Positions 11,109 to 20,289 of a stretch of DNA of 64,000 bases are shown piece after piece; position 1 is the stretch's first letter, and the number at the start of each line of letters is the position of its first letter. Origin of the DNA: Saprospirales bacterium (GTDB taxonomy: Bacteria > Bacteroidota > Bacteroidia > Chitinophagales > Saprospiraceae); contig JADJBL010000045.1 in assembly GCA_016703765.1 (NCBI GenBank), forward strand, positions 385,444-449,443, read 5' to 3'. Below the pieces are notes generated by a model. That model did not search any database. It saw only the letters and a list, made by a program, of their open reading frames with translations, and was not told where the DNA came from. Both the position numbers and the translations under genes were made by a program.

Positions 11109-12437
11109 TTACGGAACGGCCTCCTCCGTTTCTACGGAATGCTTGATCCGCACGGTGATCAGCAAAACCAGGCCGACCAGGAAGAAAAATACCAGAGCGA
11201 GGATACTATTATGCATGCCCCCGGTAATTTGCTCGATGAAGCCAAAGGTAAAGGTGCCCAACACGATCGCCAATTTTTCGAGGATATCGTAAAAGCTGAA
11301 AAACGACGCAGTGTCCTGGGTCCCCTCCGGCATGAGTTTGGAATAGGTAGAACGGGAGAGCGACTGGATACCTCCCATGACCAGGCCCACGGAGGCGGCG
11401 ATGACATAAAACTGTTTATCCGTTTCGACGAAATAGGCCCCGATGCATATCACAGACCAAATCAGAAGCAGGGTGACGAGCGCAAATTTATTACCTCTTT
11501 TTTCCGATAGCCGTGCAAAAGTGAAAGCGCCCGGGATGGCAACCAATTGCAGCACCAAAATAATGAGGATCAGTCTTTCCGGCTGGAAGTCCAGTTCCTC
11601 TTCGGCGAAGGTGGCCGCCAGGAACAACACGGTTTGCACCCCGGCGCTGTAAAAGAAGAACGAAGCCAGAAAGCCCAGCATATTGGCCTCCTTGCGAACG
11701 ATTTTCCAGGTCTTCCTCAACTCCCGGTAACCCTTGGTGATCAACTTGGCGATCGGCTGGTCGGGCTTGTCCGCCGGGAGCTGCCGGAAGGGGATCTGGG
11801 CAAAACCCAGCCACCACAAGCCCACCGCCACAAAGGAAAGCCTAACCGCCAGGGCGCCCTCTTCCGGCAACCCGAACCACTGCGGAAAACTGATAGCCAA
11901 CAGGCATACGACCAGCAAAATGACGCTCCCGAAATAGCCGAAAGAAAACCCTTTTGCACTGACCCGGTCGTATTGGTCCTCCGTGGCGATTTCCGGAAGG
12001 AAAGCATTGTAAAAAACCAGTGCCCCGGCAAAGCCGATGGTCGCAAGCATAAACGAGATCGTGCCTACCAAAACCTGGCTCAGCGGCTGAATGTTGGGGT
12101 CCAGATTGGCATGCGCCGTGAAGAAAAACATCGAAATACAGGCCAGGGAACCCATCGTGGTAAAAAACCGCATGAACCACTTTTTCTTTCCACCGTAATC
12201 TGCAATGCCCGAAAGGAAAGGCGAGAACAGCGCGATCAGCAGGTAGGCTCCCGAAATGGAAAAGGCGTGCAATCCGCTGCTGGAGATCGAAAAGGACCCC
12301 ATGTTGATCTCCGCGCTGGTGATCTGGGAGTAATATGCCGGGAAAATCGCCACGGCGATGACCAGGGCGTAGGACGAATTTGCCCAATCGAAAAAAGCCC
12401 AGGCTCTAATGGTACGCGGATTATTGAGGGTCGGCAT
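11109..12437 (-). CDS. MFS transporter, UMF1 (Atg22-like) family
   Basis: A 442-aa inner-membrane protein with about twelve hydrophobic segments. The N-terminal RAWAFFDWANSSYALVI is the hallmark of the UMF1/Atg22-like family of the major facilitator superfamily. Fungal Atg22 exports amino acids from the vacuole; bacterial substrates are not known. ISGIADYGGKKKWFM matches the family's loop between helices 2 and 3. No obvious operon partner: the S9 peptidase gene is divergent and the secreted protein gene downstream has its own start 55 nt away. Confidence 0.85.
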   Translation of the reverse strand: MPTLNNPRTIRAWAFFDWANSSYALVIAVAIFPAYYSQITSAEINMGSFSISSSGLHAFSISGAYLLIALFSPFLSGIADYGGKKKWFMRFFTTMGSLACISMFFFTAHANLDPNIQPLSQVLVGTISFMLATIGFAGALVFYNAFLPEIATEDQYDRVSAKGFSFGYFGSVILLVVCLLAISFPQWFGLPEEGALAVRLSFVAVGLWWLGFAQIPFRQLPADKPDQPIAKLITKGYRELRKTWKIVRKEANMLGFLASFFFYSAGVQTVLFLAATFAEEELDFQPERLILIILVLQLVAIPGAFTFARLSEKRGNKFALVTLLLIWSVICIGAYFVETDKQFYVIAASVGLVMGGIQSLSRSTYSKLMPEGTQDTASFFSFYDILEKLAIVLGTFTFGFIEQITGGMHNSILALVFFFLVGLVLLITVRIKHSVETEEAVP

Positions 12438-12544
12438 GCAGGGGTTTTTCTTGACTTTAATCCAAATTTCAGACCTTTGCTTTCAGCGGGAGAGTTAGTC
12501 ACACCTGCTGAGTCGTTTCAAAACTACACAAAAAGATCACTCCC

Positions 12545-14920
12545 ATGCGCCTCTCCATTCTTTTTGCGCTTCTTTTTCAGGCGATCACACTCCTTGGCCA
12601 GGCCCCCGGAAACGCTTCCCCCCTCTCTATCGAATCGATCATGCAAGGCGAGCGCTTCGTGGGCTTCCTCCCCGAAAACCCGTTCTGGTCGGAGGATGGG
12701 AAATATGTCTATTTCTCCTGGAACCCCGGCATGGATACACTGCGAAGCCTTTATAAGGCATCCGTCCAGGGCGGAGAACCACTGCCGGTCTCTCCGGAAG
12801 AGCAAATCCTGCTCCCGGTCGCGGGCTATTATTCAGAGGACCGCTCGATGAAGATCTATGAGAAATTCGGAGACCTCTTCCTTCTGGATCTCAAAAAAAA
12901 CGAAACCCGGCGGCTCACGCAGACCCAGGAGGATGAGCGCCGGCCCCAGTTCGGCGGCGAAGATCGCTTCGTCGTTTTTCAACGGGGCATCAACCTTTTT
13001 TCCTGGGAGATCGGCTCCGGCGCACTCGTGCAGCTGACCACCTTCCAGGCCGGTTCTCCTCCCAGCTCCGCCAAAAAAACGGACCCCGACCTCTGGATCG
13101 AATCGGACCAACTGGCTCTTTTCGAGGTGCTTAACAAACGCAAATCGGAGGAGGAAGCCCGCAAATACCGCAGGGAGTTGAGGGAGCCGAAGAGCCCCAA
13201 GGCCATTTACCTGGAAAACCGCAACATGAATAGCTGGCAGACAAGCCCGGATATGCGCTTCGTCGTTTACAGGCTCCTAACCAGCGCCAATGCCAACCCG
13301 ACCAAGGTGCCCCATTTCGTCACGGAATCGGGCTATGTGGAGTTTCCCAACGCCCGGGCCAAGGTGGGCAACGCCCAGGACCGCTTCCAGACCTTCGTGT
13401 ACGACCGCTTGCGGGATACCTCTTTTGCCCTTCAAATCGAAGGCCTGCCCGGTATTTTCGACAAACCTGCCTTCCTCGCGGAATACCACTCCGATACCAT
13501 CCCCTTCGAAACCCTTTTCGGCAACCCGAGAGCCACCATCGTGCATGGCCCCTATTTTTCGGAAGACGGAAAAGCCCTGGCCGAGGTCAAGTCCATGGAT
13601 GGTAAAGACCGCTGGATCGTCCTCATCGACCTGGAAAACGGCGCCCTACGCGCCCTCGACCGGCAGCACGACGACGCCTGGATCGGTGGGCCAGGGATCT
13701 CCGGCTGGAAGACCTCTGCGGGAACCCTGGGCTGGGTAGATGATCAAACCCCCTTTTTTCAATCGGAGGAAAGCGGTTTCTCCCACCTCTATTCAATTGA
13801 TCTGCAATCGGGGCTGAAAACCGCCCTCACGTCCGGAAACTTCGAAATCCTGGAGCTTAAATTATCACTCGATAAAAAATGGTTTTACCTCGGCTCCAAC
13901 AAGGAATCGCCACACGAACGCCATTTTTACCGTATGTCGGTCCGCGGCGGCAAAATGGAGCGCCTGACCAGGGATGCGGGCTCCCACCAGGTCACCCTTT
14001 CCCCCGATGAAAAAAACGCCGCGATACTCTATTCCTTCAGCAATAAGCCCTGGGAGTTATTCATAAAAACCGGGCTGGACCTGAACAGCCCCCTCCGCCA
14101 GGTGACGAACTCCACAACCCCGGACTTTCGCAAATACGCCTGGCGCGTGCCGGAGATCGTCCACTTTACCGCCCGCGACGGCGCAAAAGTGCCGGCCCGT
14201 TTGTACCGCCCGCCCGGCGCCGCCTTGGGCGGCCCTGCGGTGATCTTCGTACACGGCGCGTGGTACCTGCAAAACGTCCATCAATGGTGGAGTACCTACT
14301 ACCGGGAGTATATGTTCCATAACCTGCTGGTGGACAACGGATACACCGTGCTCGATATCGACTACCGCGCCAGCGAGGGCTATGGGCGAGACTGGAGAAC
14401 GGCCATCTACCGCCACATGGGCGGCAAGGACCTCGACGATCATGTCGACGGCGCGGCTTATCTGGTAAAAGAACTGGGCGTGGACCCCGCAAGGATCGGA
14501 ATCTACGGCGGTTCCTACGGCGGCTTTATCACCCTGATGGCGCTGTTCAATTCGCCGGGCACTTTTAAATGCGGCGCAGCGCTCCGCTCCGTCACCGACT
14601 GGGCGCACTACAACCATGCCTACACCGCCAATATCCTGAACACTCCGCTGGAAGACTCCATCGCCTACCGCAAGAGCTCGCCGATCTATTTTGCCGAAGG
14701 CTTGCAGGACCGCCTCCTCATCCTTCACGGCATGGTCGACGACAATGTGCAGTTTCAGGATGTGGTACGGCTAAGCCAGCGCCTGATCGAACTGGGTAAG
14801 GAAAATTGGGAATTTGCTGTCTTTCCCGTCGAATCGCACGGATTCGTCGAGCCCAGCAGTTGGACGGATGAGTACAAGCGGGTTTTTAAGCTTTTTCAGG
14901 AGGAACTAGGAGGGAAATAA
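12545..14920 (+). CDS. Secreted S9 family peptidase (prolyl oligopeptidase/DPP-IV type)
   Basis: A 791-aa serine peptidase. MRLSILFALLFQAITLLGQ is a signal peptide, so it acts in the periplasm or outside. The N-terminal two thirds would form the beta-propeller (repeated DGKYVYFSW / DKKWFYLGS / LSPDEKNAAILYS blades). The C-terminal alpha/beta-hydrolase domain carries Ser in YGGSYGGF (about 657), Asp in MVDDNVQF (about 732) and His in ESHGF (about 765). That is a complete catalytic triad. The likely role is cleavage of peptides, often after proline. It stands alone between divergent and convergent neighbours. Confidence 0.9.
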   Translation: MRLSILFALLFQAITLLGQAPGNASPLSIESIMQGERFVGFLPENPFWSEDGKYVYFSWNPGMDTLRSLYKASVQGGEPLPVSPEEQILLPVAGYYSEDRSMKIYEKFGDLFLLDLKKNETRRLTQTQEDERRPQFGGEDRFVVFQRGINLFSWEIGSGALVQLTTFQAGSPPSSAKKTDPDLWIESDQLALFEVLNKRKSEEEARKYRRELREPKSPKAIYLENRNMNSWQTSPDMRFVVYRLLTSANANPTKVPHFVTESGYVEFPNARAKVGNAQDRFQTFVYDRLRDTSFALQIEGLPGIFDKPAFLAEYHSDTIPFETLFGNPRATIVHGPYFSEDGKALAEVKSMDGKDRWIVLIDLENGALRALDRQHDDAWIGGPGISGWKTSAGTLGWVDDQTPFFQSEESGFSHLYSIDLQSGLKTALTSGNFEILELKLSLDKKWFYLGSNKESPHERHFYRMSVRGGKMERLTRDAGSHQVTLSPDEKNAAILYSFSNKPWELFIKTGLDLNSPLRQVTNSTTPDFRKYAWRVPEIVHFTARDGAKVPARLYRPPGAALGGPAVIFVHGAWYLQNVHQWWSTYYREYMFHNLLVDNGYTVLDIDYRASEGYGRDWRTAIYRHMGGKDLDDHVDGAAYLVKELGVDPARIGIYGGSYGGFITLMALFNSPGTFKCGAALRSVTDWAHYNHAYTANILNTPLEDSIAYRKSSPIYFAEGLQDRLLILHGMVDDNVQFQDVVRLSQRLIELGKENWEFAVFPVESHGFVEPSSWTDEYKRVFKLFQEELGGK

Positions 14921-14923
14921 ACC

Positions 14924-16408
14924 TCATAAACCCTTTCCTTCTACCTTGAAAAGCACGAAATCTCTTATCAATCGCGCTTTCTCCAAAGGCAGGTACGGCA
15001 GGCTGATATCCCCGGACGCAGTGTGGAGGTCCAGGGTGGCGATTTGATGGTTTTGCTGGTAGGGGCTTTGAACGATGGACACTCCCTGGGTCTTTTCCCA
15101 ACGCAGGTAGGTCGTTTCGCGGGTGAAAAACCCCTCCTGGAGTTGTAGGCCGCCGGGATGAAGGCCTATGTTAAAAGTGCGAAAGATCTGCCTTTGCCAG
15201 AAATAGGCCGCGGGGCCCCAGGCCAGGAAGACGGGCAGAAAATGATAATTCCGGGTGATCAGCCCCAGCGCGAAGCCCGCGATGGCCGGGAGAATGCCCA
15301 GAAATAGAAAACGCCTTCTGAACAAATGAACGCTGGGAGAATGCCACTCCCAGGAGCCTTCCTCCGAGCCCGGGAAATAAGCCGTATGTACCGCCTCGAG
15401 TTGCGGCTGGTAGCACCCCGGCACCTGGATGGTCTTCTGTTTTGCGAGGTTGTAGCCCGCCGCCTGATACAAGCGCAGGGAATACATGCCCAGCCAGCGC
15501 TGGATCGGATGGGCGCCCCAGCGAATGAACTGGATCTTTCGCAGGGAGGCCGATTGCTCGCGCTTTGCAAAAAGGCCCGATTCGACCTTGAATCCCTGCC
15601 CGGTCCGTATAAAGCGAAGGTCGAAATTTCGGATGGCCGTCAGAACCAGGGTTCCAAAAAAGGAGATCAACAGGAGCACGATCACGAAGACAAGCGTGAG
15701 CAGCCATACGGTGTCGAAGAAACTACCCACAGATTTTTCCAGGTCCTTGTACACATTCTTCCCCAGCACCGATTCCAGATCGTCGAGAAAACCCAGGCCG
15801 AGGGCCAGCAGGATGCCCGCCGTTCGAAAGTGGTTTTGGCTGATGCCGATCTTGAACAGATCGGAAATGCCCAGTTGGAGCAGCACTTTTTCGCTTTTGC
15901 TCTCCACCTCTTCCACTTCCGACACCTGAATGCCCTCCCCCCGCCGGCTCAGCAAAAAATCGCGCAACGCGTGGGCGCGCTCCTGCGAGAGCGCTTGCAG
16001 GGAAAACTCCGAGCCCTTGGAACCTGCGGTGTCGATCTCCACGCTGACCACCTTAAACACGCGGTGGATAAAGCTCTGCTGGAAGGAGATGGTCTGTATC
16101 CGGTCGAGCGGCACGCTCAGCCGCGTGCGCCTGAGCCAGCCTTTTTCCAGGATGAGCTCTCCTTCGGATACGTAGAAAAAGGAGTAGAAATAGGACAGAA
16201 TGGAATTGATCGAGGAAACCAGCGAGAGGATGACGGCCACCCAAACCAGGCTGTAGAGGGTGGTTCGCTTGGGCCGAAGAACGAAAACCAGAAGGACCGG
16301 CCAAAATTGCCGGAACAAAAAACGGAACAAACGCGACAAGATGAGCAAAATCGCCACGGGCGATTGTCTGTTTGGCCTGAAAAAATCCAATTCTTCAGAC
16401 CTCTCCAT
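14924..16408 (-). CDS. PH-domain membrane protein, YdbT-like
   Basis: A 494-aa protein with several paired hydrophobic segments (VAILLILSRLFRFLF, LYSLVWVAVILSLVSS, VWLLTLVFVIVLLLISFFG) alternating with bacterial PH (bPH2) domains, e.g. RTRLSVPLDRIQTISFQQSF and TTYLRWEKTQGVSIVQSPYQ. It matches YdbT, which is normally encoded with YdbS; the exact function is unknown. It overlaps the upstream YdbS-like gene by 14 nt, which implies translational coupling. Last gene of the fadD-mfd-ydbS-ydbT run. Confidence 0.85.
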   Translation of the reverse strand: MERSEELDFFRPNRQSPVAILLILSRLFRFLFRQFWPVLLVFVLRPKRTTLYSLVWVAVILSLVSSINSILSYFYSFFYVSEGELILEKGWLRRTRLSVPLDRIQTISFQQSFIHRVFKVVSVEIDTAGSKGSEFSLQALSQERAHALRDFLLSRRGEGIQVSEVEEVESKSEKVLLQLGISDLFKIGISQNHFRTAGILLALGLGFLDDLESVLGKNVYKDLEKSVGSFFDTVWLLTLVFVIVLLLISFFGTLVLTAIRNFDLRFIRTGQGFKVESGLFAKREQSASLRKIQFIRWGAHPIQRWLGMYSLRLYQAAGYNLAKQKTIQVPGCYQPQLEAVHTAYFPGSEEGSWEWHSPSVHLFRRRFLFLGILPAIAGFALGLITRNYHFLPVFLAWGPAAYFWQRQIFRTFNIGLHPGGLQLQEGFFTRETTYLRWEKTQGVSIVQSPYQQNHQIATLDLHTASGDISLPYLPLEKARLIRDFVLFKVEGKGL

Positions 16409-16919
16409 CGACCTCCGTTTTGTGAATGATGTAGGATTTGATCCGGTTGGCCTCCTCCGGTATGATGCCTGAAATATTGAGGTCGCTGTTGCTGCCTCCG
16501 GCGGTAAACACCCGGATCGTGCTGATCCCGAAACGCTTGGCTATGGGGCCCTGGCCGATCTCGACGTGCTGCACCCGGGCATAGGGCACCGTGGTCTGTA
16601 TCCGCCAGAAATAGCCGTGCCGGTGGATGATGTCGTGCGAGCGGAGGGCATATCCCTCCCACTCAAACCTCTTTTTTATCAGCCATCTGCTTCCTGCGAG
16701 AAGGAGCGAAGTTGCAGCCAGTACGATCAATACGCCCAGCCACCAAAGGCCCGAAAAAACCGGCGGAAGGATGCTCATGCCCAGCAGGGCAAAACCGCCC
16801 GATATCAACCCGCTACTCAGAAGCCGCGCCTTGAGGGCGTTGGGCGCCAGGGGATGGAAGCTCACTTCCTCCACATGTGGGAGCTCCGAAACGGGCACCT
16901 GCTGGTTTTCAAATATCAT
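16395..16919 (-). CDS. PH-domain protein, YdbS-like
   Basis: A 174-aa protein with two central transmembrane helices (LLSSGLISGGFALLGMSI; GLWWLGVLIVLAATSLLLA) and a C-terminal bPH2 domain (TTVPYARVQHVEIGQGPIAK). Its start overlaps the mfd stop by 11 nt and its end overlaps the YdbT-like gene by 14 nt. YdbS and YdbT are thought to work together at the membrane. Confidence 0.85.
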   Translation of the reverse strand: MIFENQQVPVSELPHVEEVSFHPLAPNALKARLLSSGLISGGFALLGMSILPPVFSGLWWLGVLIVLAATSLLLAGSRWLIKKRFEWEGYALRSHDIIHRHGYFWRIQTTVPYARVQHVEIGQGPIAKRFGISTIRVFTAGGSNSDLNISGIIPEEANRIKSYIIHKTEVDGEV

Positions 16920-19900
16920 GAATGGAGGTTTGTTGTGCGATGGATTCCAAAATTTCCTTTGCTTTCTGCAAGTTACGCACTCCGTCCTTTACGAGGATCA
17001 AATTCCGGGGCGTTTGTTTGAAACTCAGGCCATGCTTCCCTCCTTCGACGCCCACCCATTGGAAAAGCTGCCGGAACACGGCGCTGTCGAAAAAGGGCGA
17101 CTGCGGATTTTCGATGAAATAACAGCGCAATTTGTCGCTTTTGAGCACGATCCTTTCGAATCCCAGGCGCTTGCAGATCCAGCGAAGCCGCAAGCCGTCG
17201 AACAGCTCCCGCACCTGCGCCGGAAGTTTGCCGAAGCGGTCCTGCATCCGGGCTTCAAAGCCGGCGAGCTCCTCCTCCGTTTCCACCGAATCCAGCTCGG
17301 TGTAGAGGTTGAGGCGCTCCTGGATGCTCTCCACGTATTCGTCGGGGATGAGCATTTCCACATCGGCGTCGATCACCACGTCCCGGACATAGACATGCCT
17401 GGAACCCAGCTCCTCCGTAAAAAGCTCCTTGAATTCATTTTCCTTCAACTCCTGAATGGCTTCCTCCAGGATTTTCTGATAGGTCTCAAAACCGATCTCC
17501 GTGATGAAGCCGCTCTGTTCTCCCCCGAGCAAGTTGCCCGCCCCGCGGATATCGAGGTCGCGCATGGCGATCTGAAAACCGCTTCCCAGGTCGCTGAACT
17601 CCTCCAGCGTGCGAAGCCGTTTGCGGGCGTCGCTGGTGAGCACGGAAAGCGGGGGACTAAAAAGATAGCAATATGCCTTCGTATTCGAACGCCCAACGCG
17701 CCCCCTCAACTGGTGCAAGTCGCTCATCCCGTACTGGTGGGCATGGCTGATGATGATGGTGTTGGCGTTGGGAATATCCAGCCCGGTTTCGATGATGTTG
17801 GTGCAGACCAGCACGTCGAAACGGCCGTCGATAAAGTCCACGAGGGTTTTTTCCAGCTGGTCGCTTTCCATCTGACCGTGGGCGGTGGCCACCTCGACGT
17901 CGGGGCAGAGCCGGTGGACCAACCCGGCCATCTCGGGGAGCGATTTGACCCGGTTGTGGACAAAAAACACCTGTCCGCCCCGGTTCACCTCGTAATAAAT
18001 GGCCTCCTTGACCAGCGCCTCGTTGAATACCCTGACTTCGGTATGGATCGGCTGCCGGTTGGGGGAGGGGGTTCGGATGATGGACAGGTCGCGGGCCGCC
18101 ATCAGGCTGAATTGCAGGGTACGGGGAATGGGCGTGGCGGTCAGCGTGAGGGTATCGACATTGACCCGCAGACTCCGGAGCCGCTCCTTGGCAGTGACCC
18201 CGAATTTCTGCTCCTCGTCGACGATGAGCAGGCCCAGGTCCTTGAACGCCACCTCCTTGTTGAGCAGGGCATGGGTGCCAATGATAATGTCGGTTTTTCC
18301 TTCCTTGAGTAAATGGAGCACCTCCTTGCGCTCCTTCGCCGAGCGGAAGCGGTTCAGGTAATCGACCGTGACGGGAAATTCGGCCAGGCGGTCGCGGAAG
18401 GTTTTGTAGTGCTGCAGGGCCAGGATGGTGGTGGGCACGAGCACGGCCACCTGCTTGCCGTCGGCTACGGCCTTGAAGGCCCCGCGAATGGCCACTTCGG
18501 TTTTTCCAAAACCCACGTCCCCGCATATCAGGCGGTCCATGGGGTAGTCTTTCATCATGTCCTCCTTGACGTCGTTGGTGGCCTTGAGCTGGTCGGGGGT
18601 GTCTTCGTAAATGAAAGAGGCTTCCAGCTCGTTTTGCAGGTACCCGTCGGGCGGGAAAGCATAGCCTTTGGAGGCCTTGCGCCTGGCATAGAGCTGAATG
18701 AGTTCGGTGGCGATGTCCTTGACCTTTTTCTTGGTCTTGGATTTGAGGTTTTTCCAGGCCTCGGAGCCCAGTTTGCTCAATTGAGGCGCCACCCCCTCCT
18801 TGCCTACGTATTTGGCGATCTTATGGAGGGAGTTGATGCTGACGTACAGCACGTCGTTGTTCTTGTAGATCAGCCGCACGCTTTCCTGGACATGGCCGCT
18901 GATGTCGATCTTTTCGAGGCCCGAGTAGCGCCCGATACCGTGGTCGATATGGGTGACGAAATCGCCCGCCTGGAGTTCTCTGAGCAGCCGGATATTGAGG
19001 GCCTTTTCCTTCGAAAAACCCTGGCGAAGCCGGTACCGGTGAAAACGCTGAAAGATCTGGTGGTCGGTATAGCAGGAGACCCTGAGCTTTTCATCGATAA
19101 ACCCCGCGTGGATGGCCACGGGAACGGGGTGAAACGACACGTCCGCCCTGAGGTCTTCGAAGATGGCGTAAAAGCGCTCTATTTGCTTGTTGTTGTCGGT
19201 AAACAGGAAGTTCTCGATCCCCTTGGCCGAATGCTCGTTGAAATGCGCGATGAGCATGTTGAAATTCTTGTTGAAGCTCGGCTGAGGCTTGGCATGGTAG
19301 GCCACGGTGTAGTGAACCGGAACGCTTTGTTTTTGGTCGTTCAGGATCGCCATGGAAAACTTCTGAAGGTCTTCCATCACCTCCCCGGGGCGGATAAAGG
19401 CCCGGTCGCGGAGGATCTCGGCCAGTTCGCTCTCGTCCAGGGCGGAGACCTTTTCGGCGAAATCGGCCGCTTTTTCAAAGCACTGCTGCACCTTGTCCAG
19501 GCAGAGCTGGATATCCCTTATCCACACCAGCGTTTCGGGCGGCAGGATTTGCAGGAAGGAAATTTTTTGCTCCCGGTTGAAACGGGTATTGATGTTGGGT
19601 ATGATCGAAACCCGGCTGATATTCCGGTTGGAAAGCTGGGTGAGCGGATCGAAGGTGCGGATACCCTCCACCTGGTCGTCGAACAACTCCACCCGGTAGG
19701 GGAATTCGTTTCCGTAGGAGAAAATATCGATGATCCCTCCCCGGATAGAGAACTGGCCCGGTTCATAGATGAACTCCTCCCGCTTGAATCCGTATTCCAC
19801 AAGCACGCTGGTGAGGAAATCCAAGTCCACCCTTTCGCTGGTTTGCAGGTCGATCCTGCTTTTTTGCAGAATGGCCGGGTCGACTACTTTTTCAAAAAGC

Positions 19901-20289
19901 GCTTCGGGGTAGGTGACCACCCATTCTTTCTGGTCCTTCGACCTGCTGAGCTGGGATACGGTTTCGGTGCGCAGCAGGACGTTGTTGGAGTTGAGCTCCT
20001 CAAAAAACTGGGGTCTTTTGAAGGAATCCGGGAGGAAATGGACCTGGTTTTTGTCCAGCAGGCCTTGCAGGGTATTTTGCAGGTAGGCGGCCTCCTCTTT
20101 GTCTGCCGCGATGAACAACATCGGGCCGGGCCGTTCGAGCCAGGTGGCTGCCATGACAAAGGCCTCCAATGCGCCGCTGAGGCCCGTGAGATGGAGCCTT
20201 ATGGGCGGTTCGGAAGCCAGTTGTGCAAGGATCTGTTGGGTCCTTGGGTCTGATTGATATCGTTGGAGCAGCCGCTCGAGGTTCTTCAC
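16909..20289 (-). CDS. mfd: Transcription-repair coupling factor
   Basis: Mfd displaces RNA polymerase stalled at DNA damage and recruits UvrA. The 1126-aa protein has the full family layout: UvrB-homology region (YEPGQFSIRGGIIDIFSYGN), RNA-polymerase-interacting domain (LQAGDFVTHIDHGIGRYSGL), superfamily II helicase with Walker A GDVGFGKTEVA and DEEQKFGV box, and the TRCF C-terminal domain. Translation starts with GTG at 20289-20287, fused to the fadD stop as GTGA (4-nt overlap). It is unusual for mfd to be coupled to an acyl-CoA ligase and to ydbS/ydbT. Confidence 0.97.
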   Translation of the reverse strand: MKNLERLLQRYQSDPRTQQILAQLASEPPIRLHLTGLSGALEAFVMAATWLERPGPMLFIAADKEEAAYLQNTLQGLLDKNQVHFLPDSFKRPQFFEELNSNNVLLRTETVSQLSRSKDQKEWVVTYPEALFEKVVDPAILQKSRIDLQTSERVDLDFLTSVLVEYGFKREEFIYEPGQFSIRGGIIDIFSYGNEFPYRVELFDDQVEGIRTFDPLTQLSNRNISRVSIIPNINTRFNREQKISFLQILPPETLVWIRDIQLCLDKVQQCFEKAADFAEKVSALDESELAEILRDRAFIRPGEVMEDLQKFSMAILNDQKQSVPVHYTVAYHAKPQPSFNKNFNMLIAHFNEHSAKGIENFLFTDNNKQIERFYAIFEDLRADVSFHPVPVAIHAGFIDEKLRVSCYTDHQIFQRFHRYRLRQGFSKEKALNIRLLRELQAGDFVTHIDHGIGRYSGLEKIDISGHVQESVRLIYKNNDVLYVSINSLHKIAKYVGKEGVAPQLSKLGSEAWKNLKSKTKKKVKDIATELIQLYARRKASKGYAFPPDGYLQNELEASFIYEDTPDQLKATNDVKEDMMKDYPMDRLICGDVGFGKTEVAIRGAFKAVADGKQVAVLVPTTILALQHYKTFRDRLAEFPVTVDYLNRFRSAKERKEVLHLLKEGKTDIIIGTHALLNKEVAFKDLGLLIVDEEQKFGVTAKERLRSLRVNVDTLTLTATPIPRTLQFSLMAARDLSIIRTPSPNRQPIHTEVRVFNEALVKEAIYYEVNRGGQVFFVHNRVKSLPEMAGLVHRLCPDVEVATAHGQMESDQLEKTLVDFIDGRFDVLVCTNIIETGLDIPNANTIIISHAHQYGMSDLHQLRGRVGRSNTKAYCYLFSPPLSVLTSDARKRLRTLEEFSDLGSGFQIAMRDLDIRGAGNLLGGEQSGFITEIGFETYQKILEEAIQELKENEFKELFTEELGSRHVYVRDVVIDADVEMLIPDEYVESIQERLNLYTELDSVETEEELAGFEARMQDRFGKLPAQVRELFDGLRLRWICKRLGFERIVLKSDKLRCYFIENPQSPFFDSAVFRQLFQWVGVEGGKHGLSFKQTPRNLILVKDGVRNLQKAKEILESIAQQTSIHDI

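Noticed and set aside
11547..12851. 434-codon plus-strand frame over the MFS gene and into the S9 peptidase
   Set aside because: Rich in Arg/Gln/Gly with no membrane or enzyme pattern; overlaps two real genes.
18313..20253. 646-codon open frame antisense to mfd
   Set aside because: GC-rich shadow of a clear Mfd protein; no domain pattern of its own.
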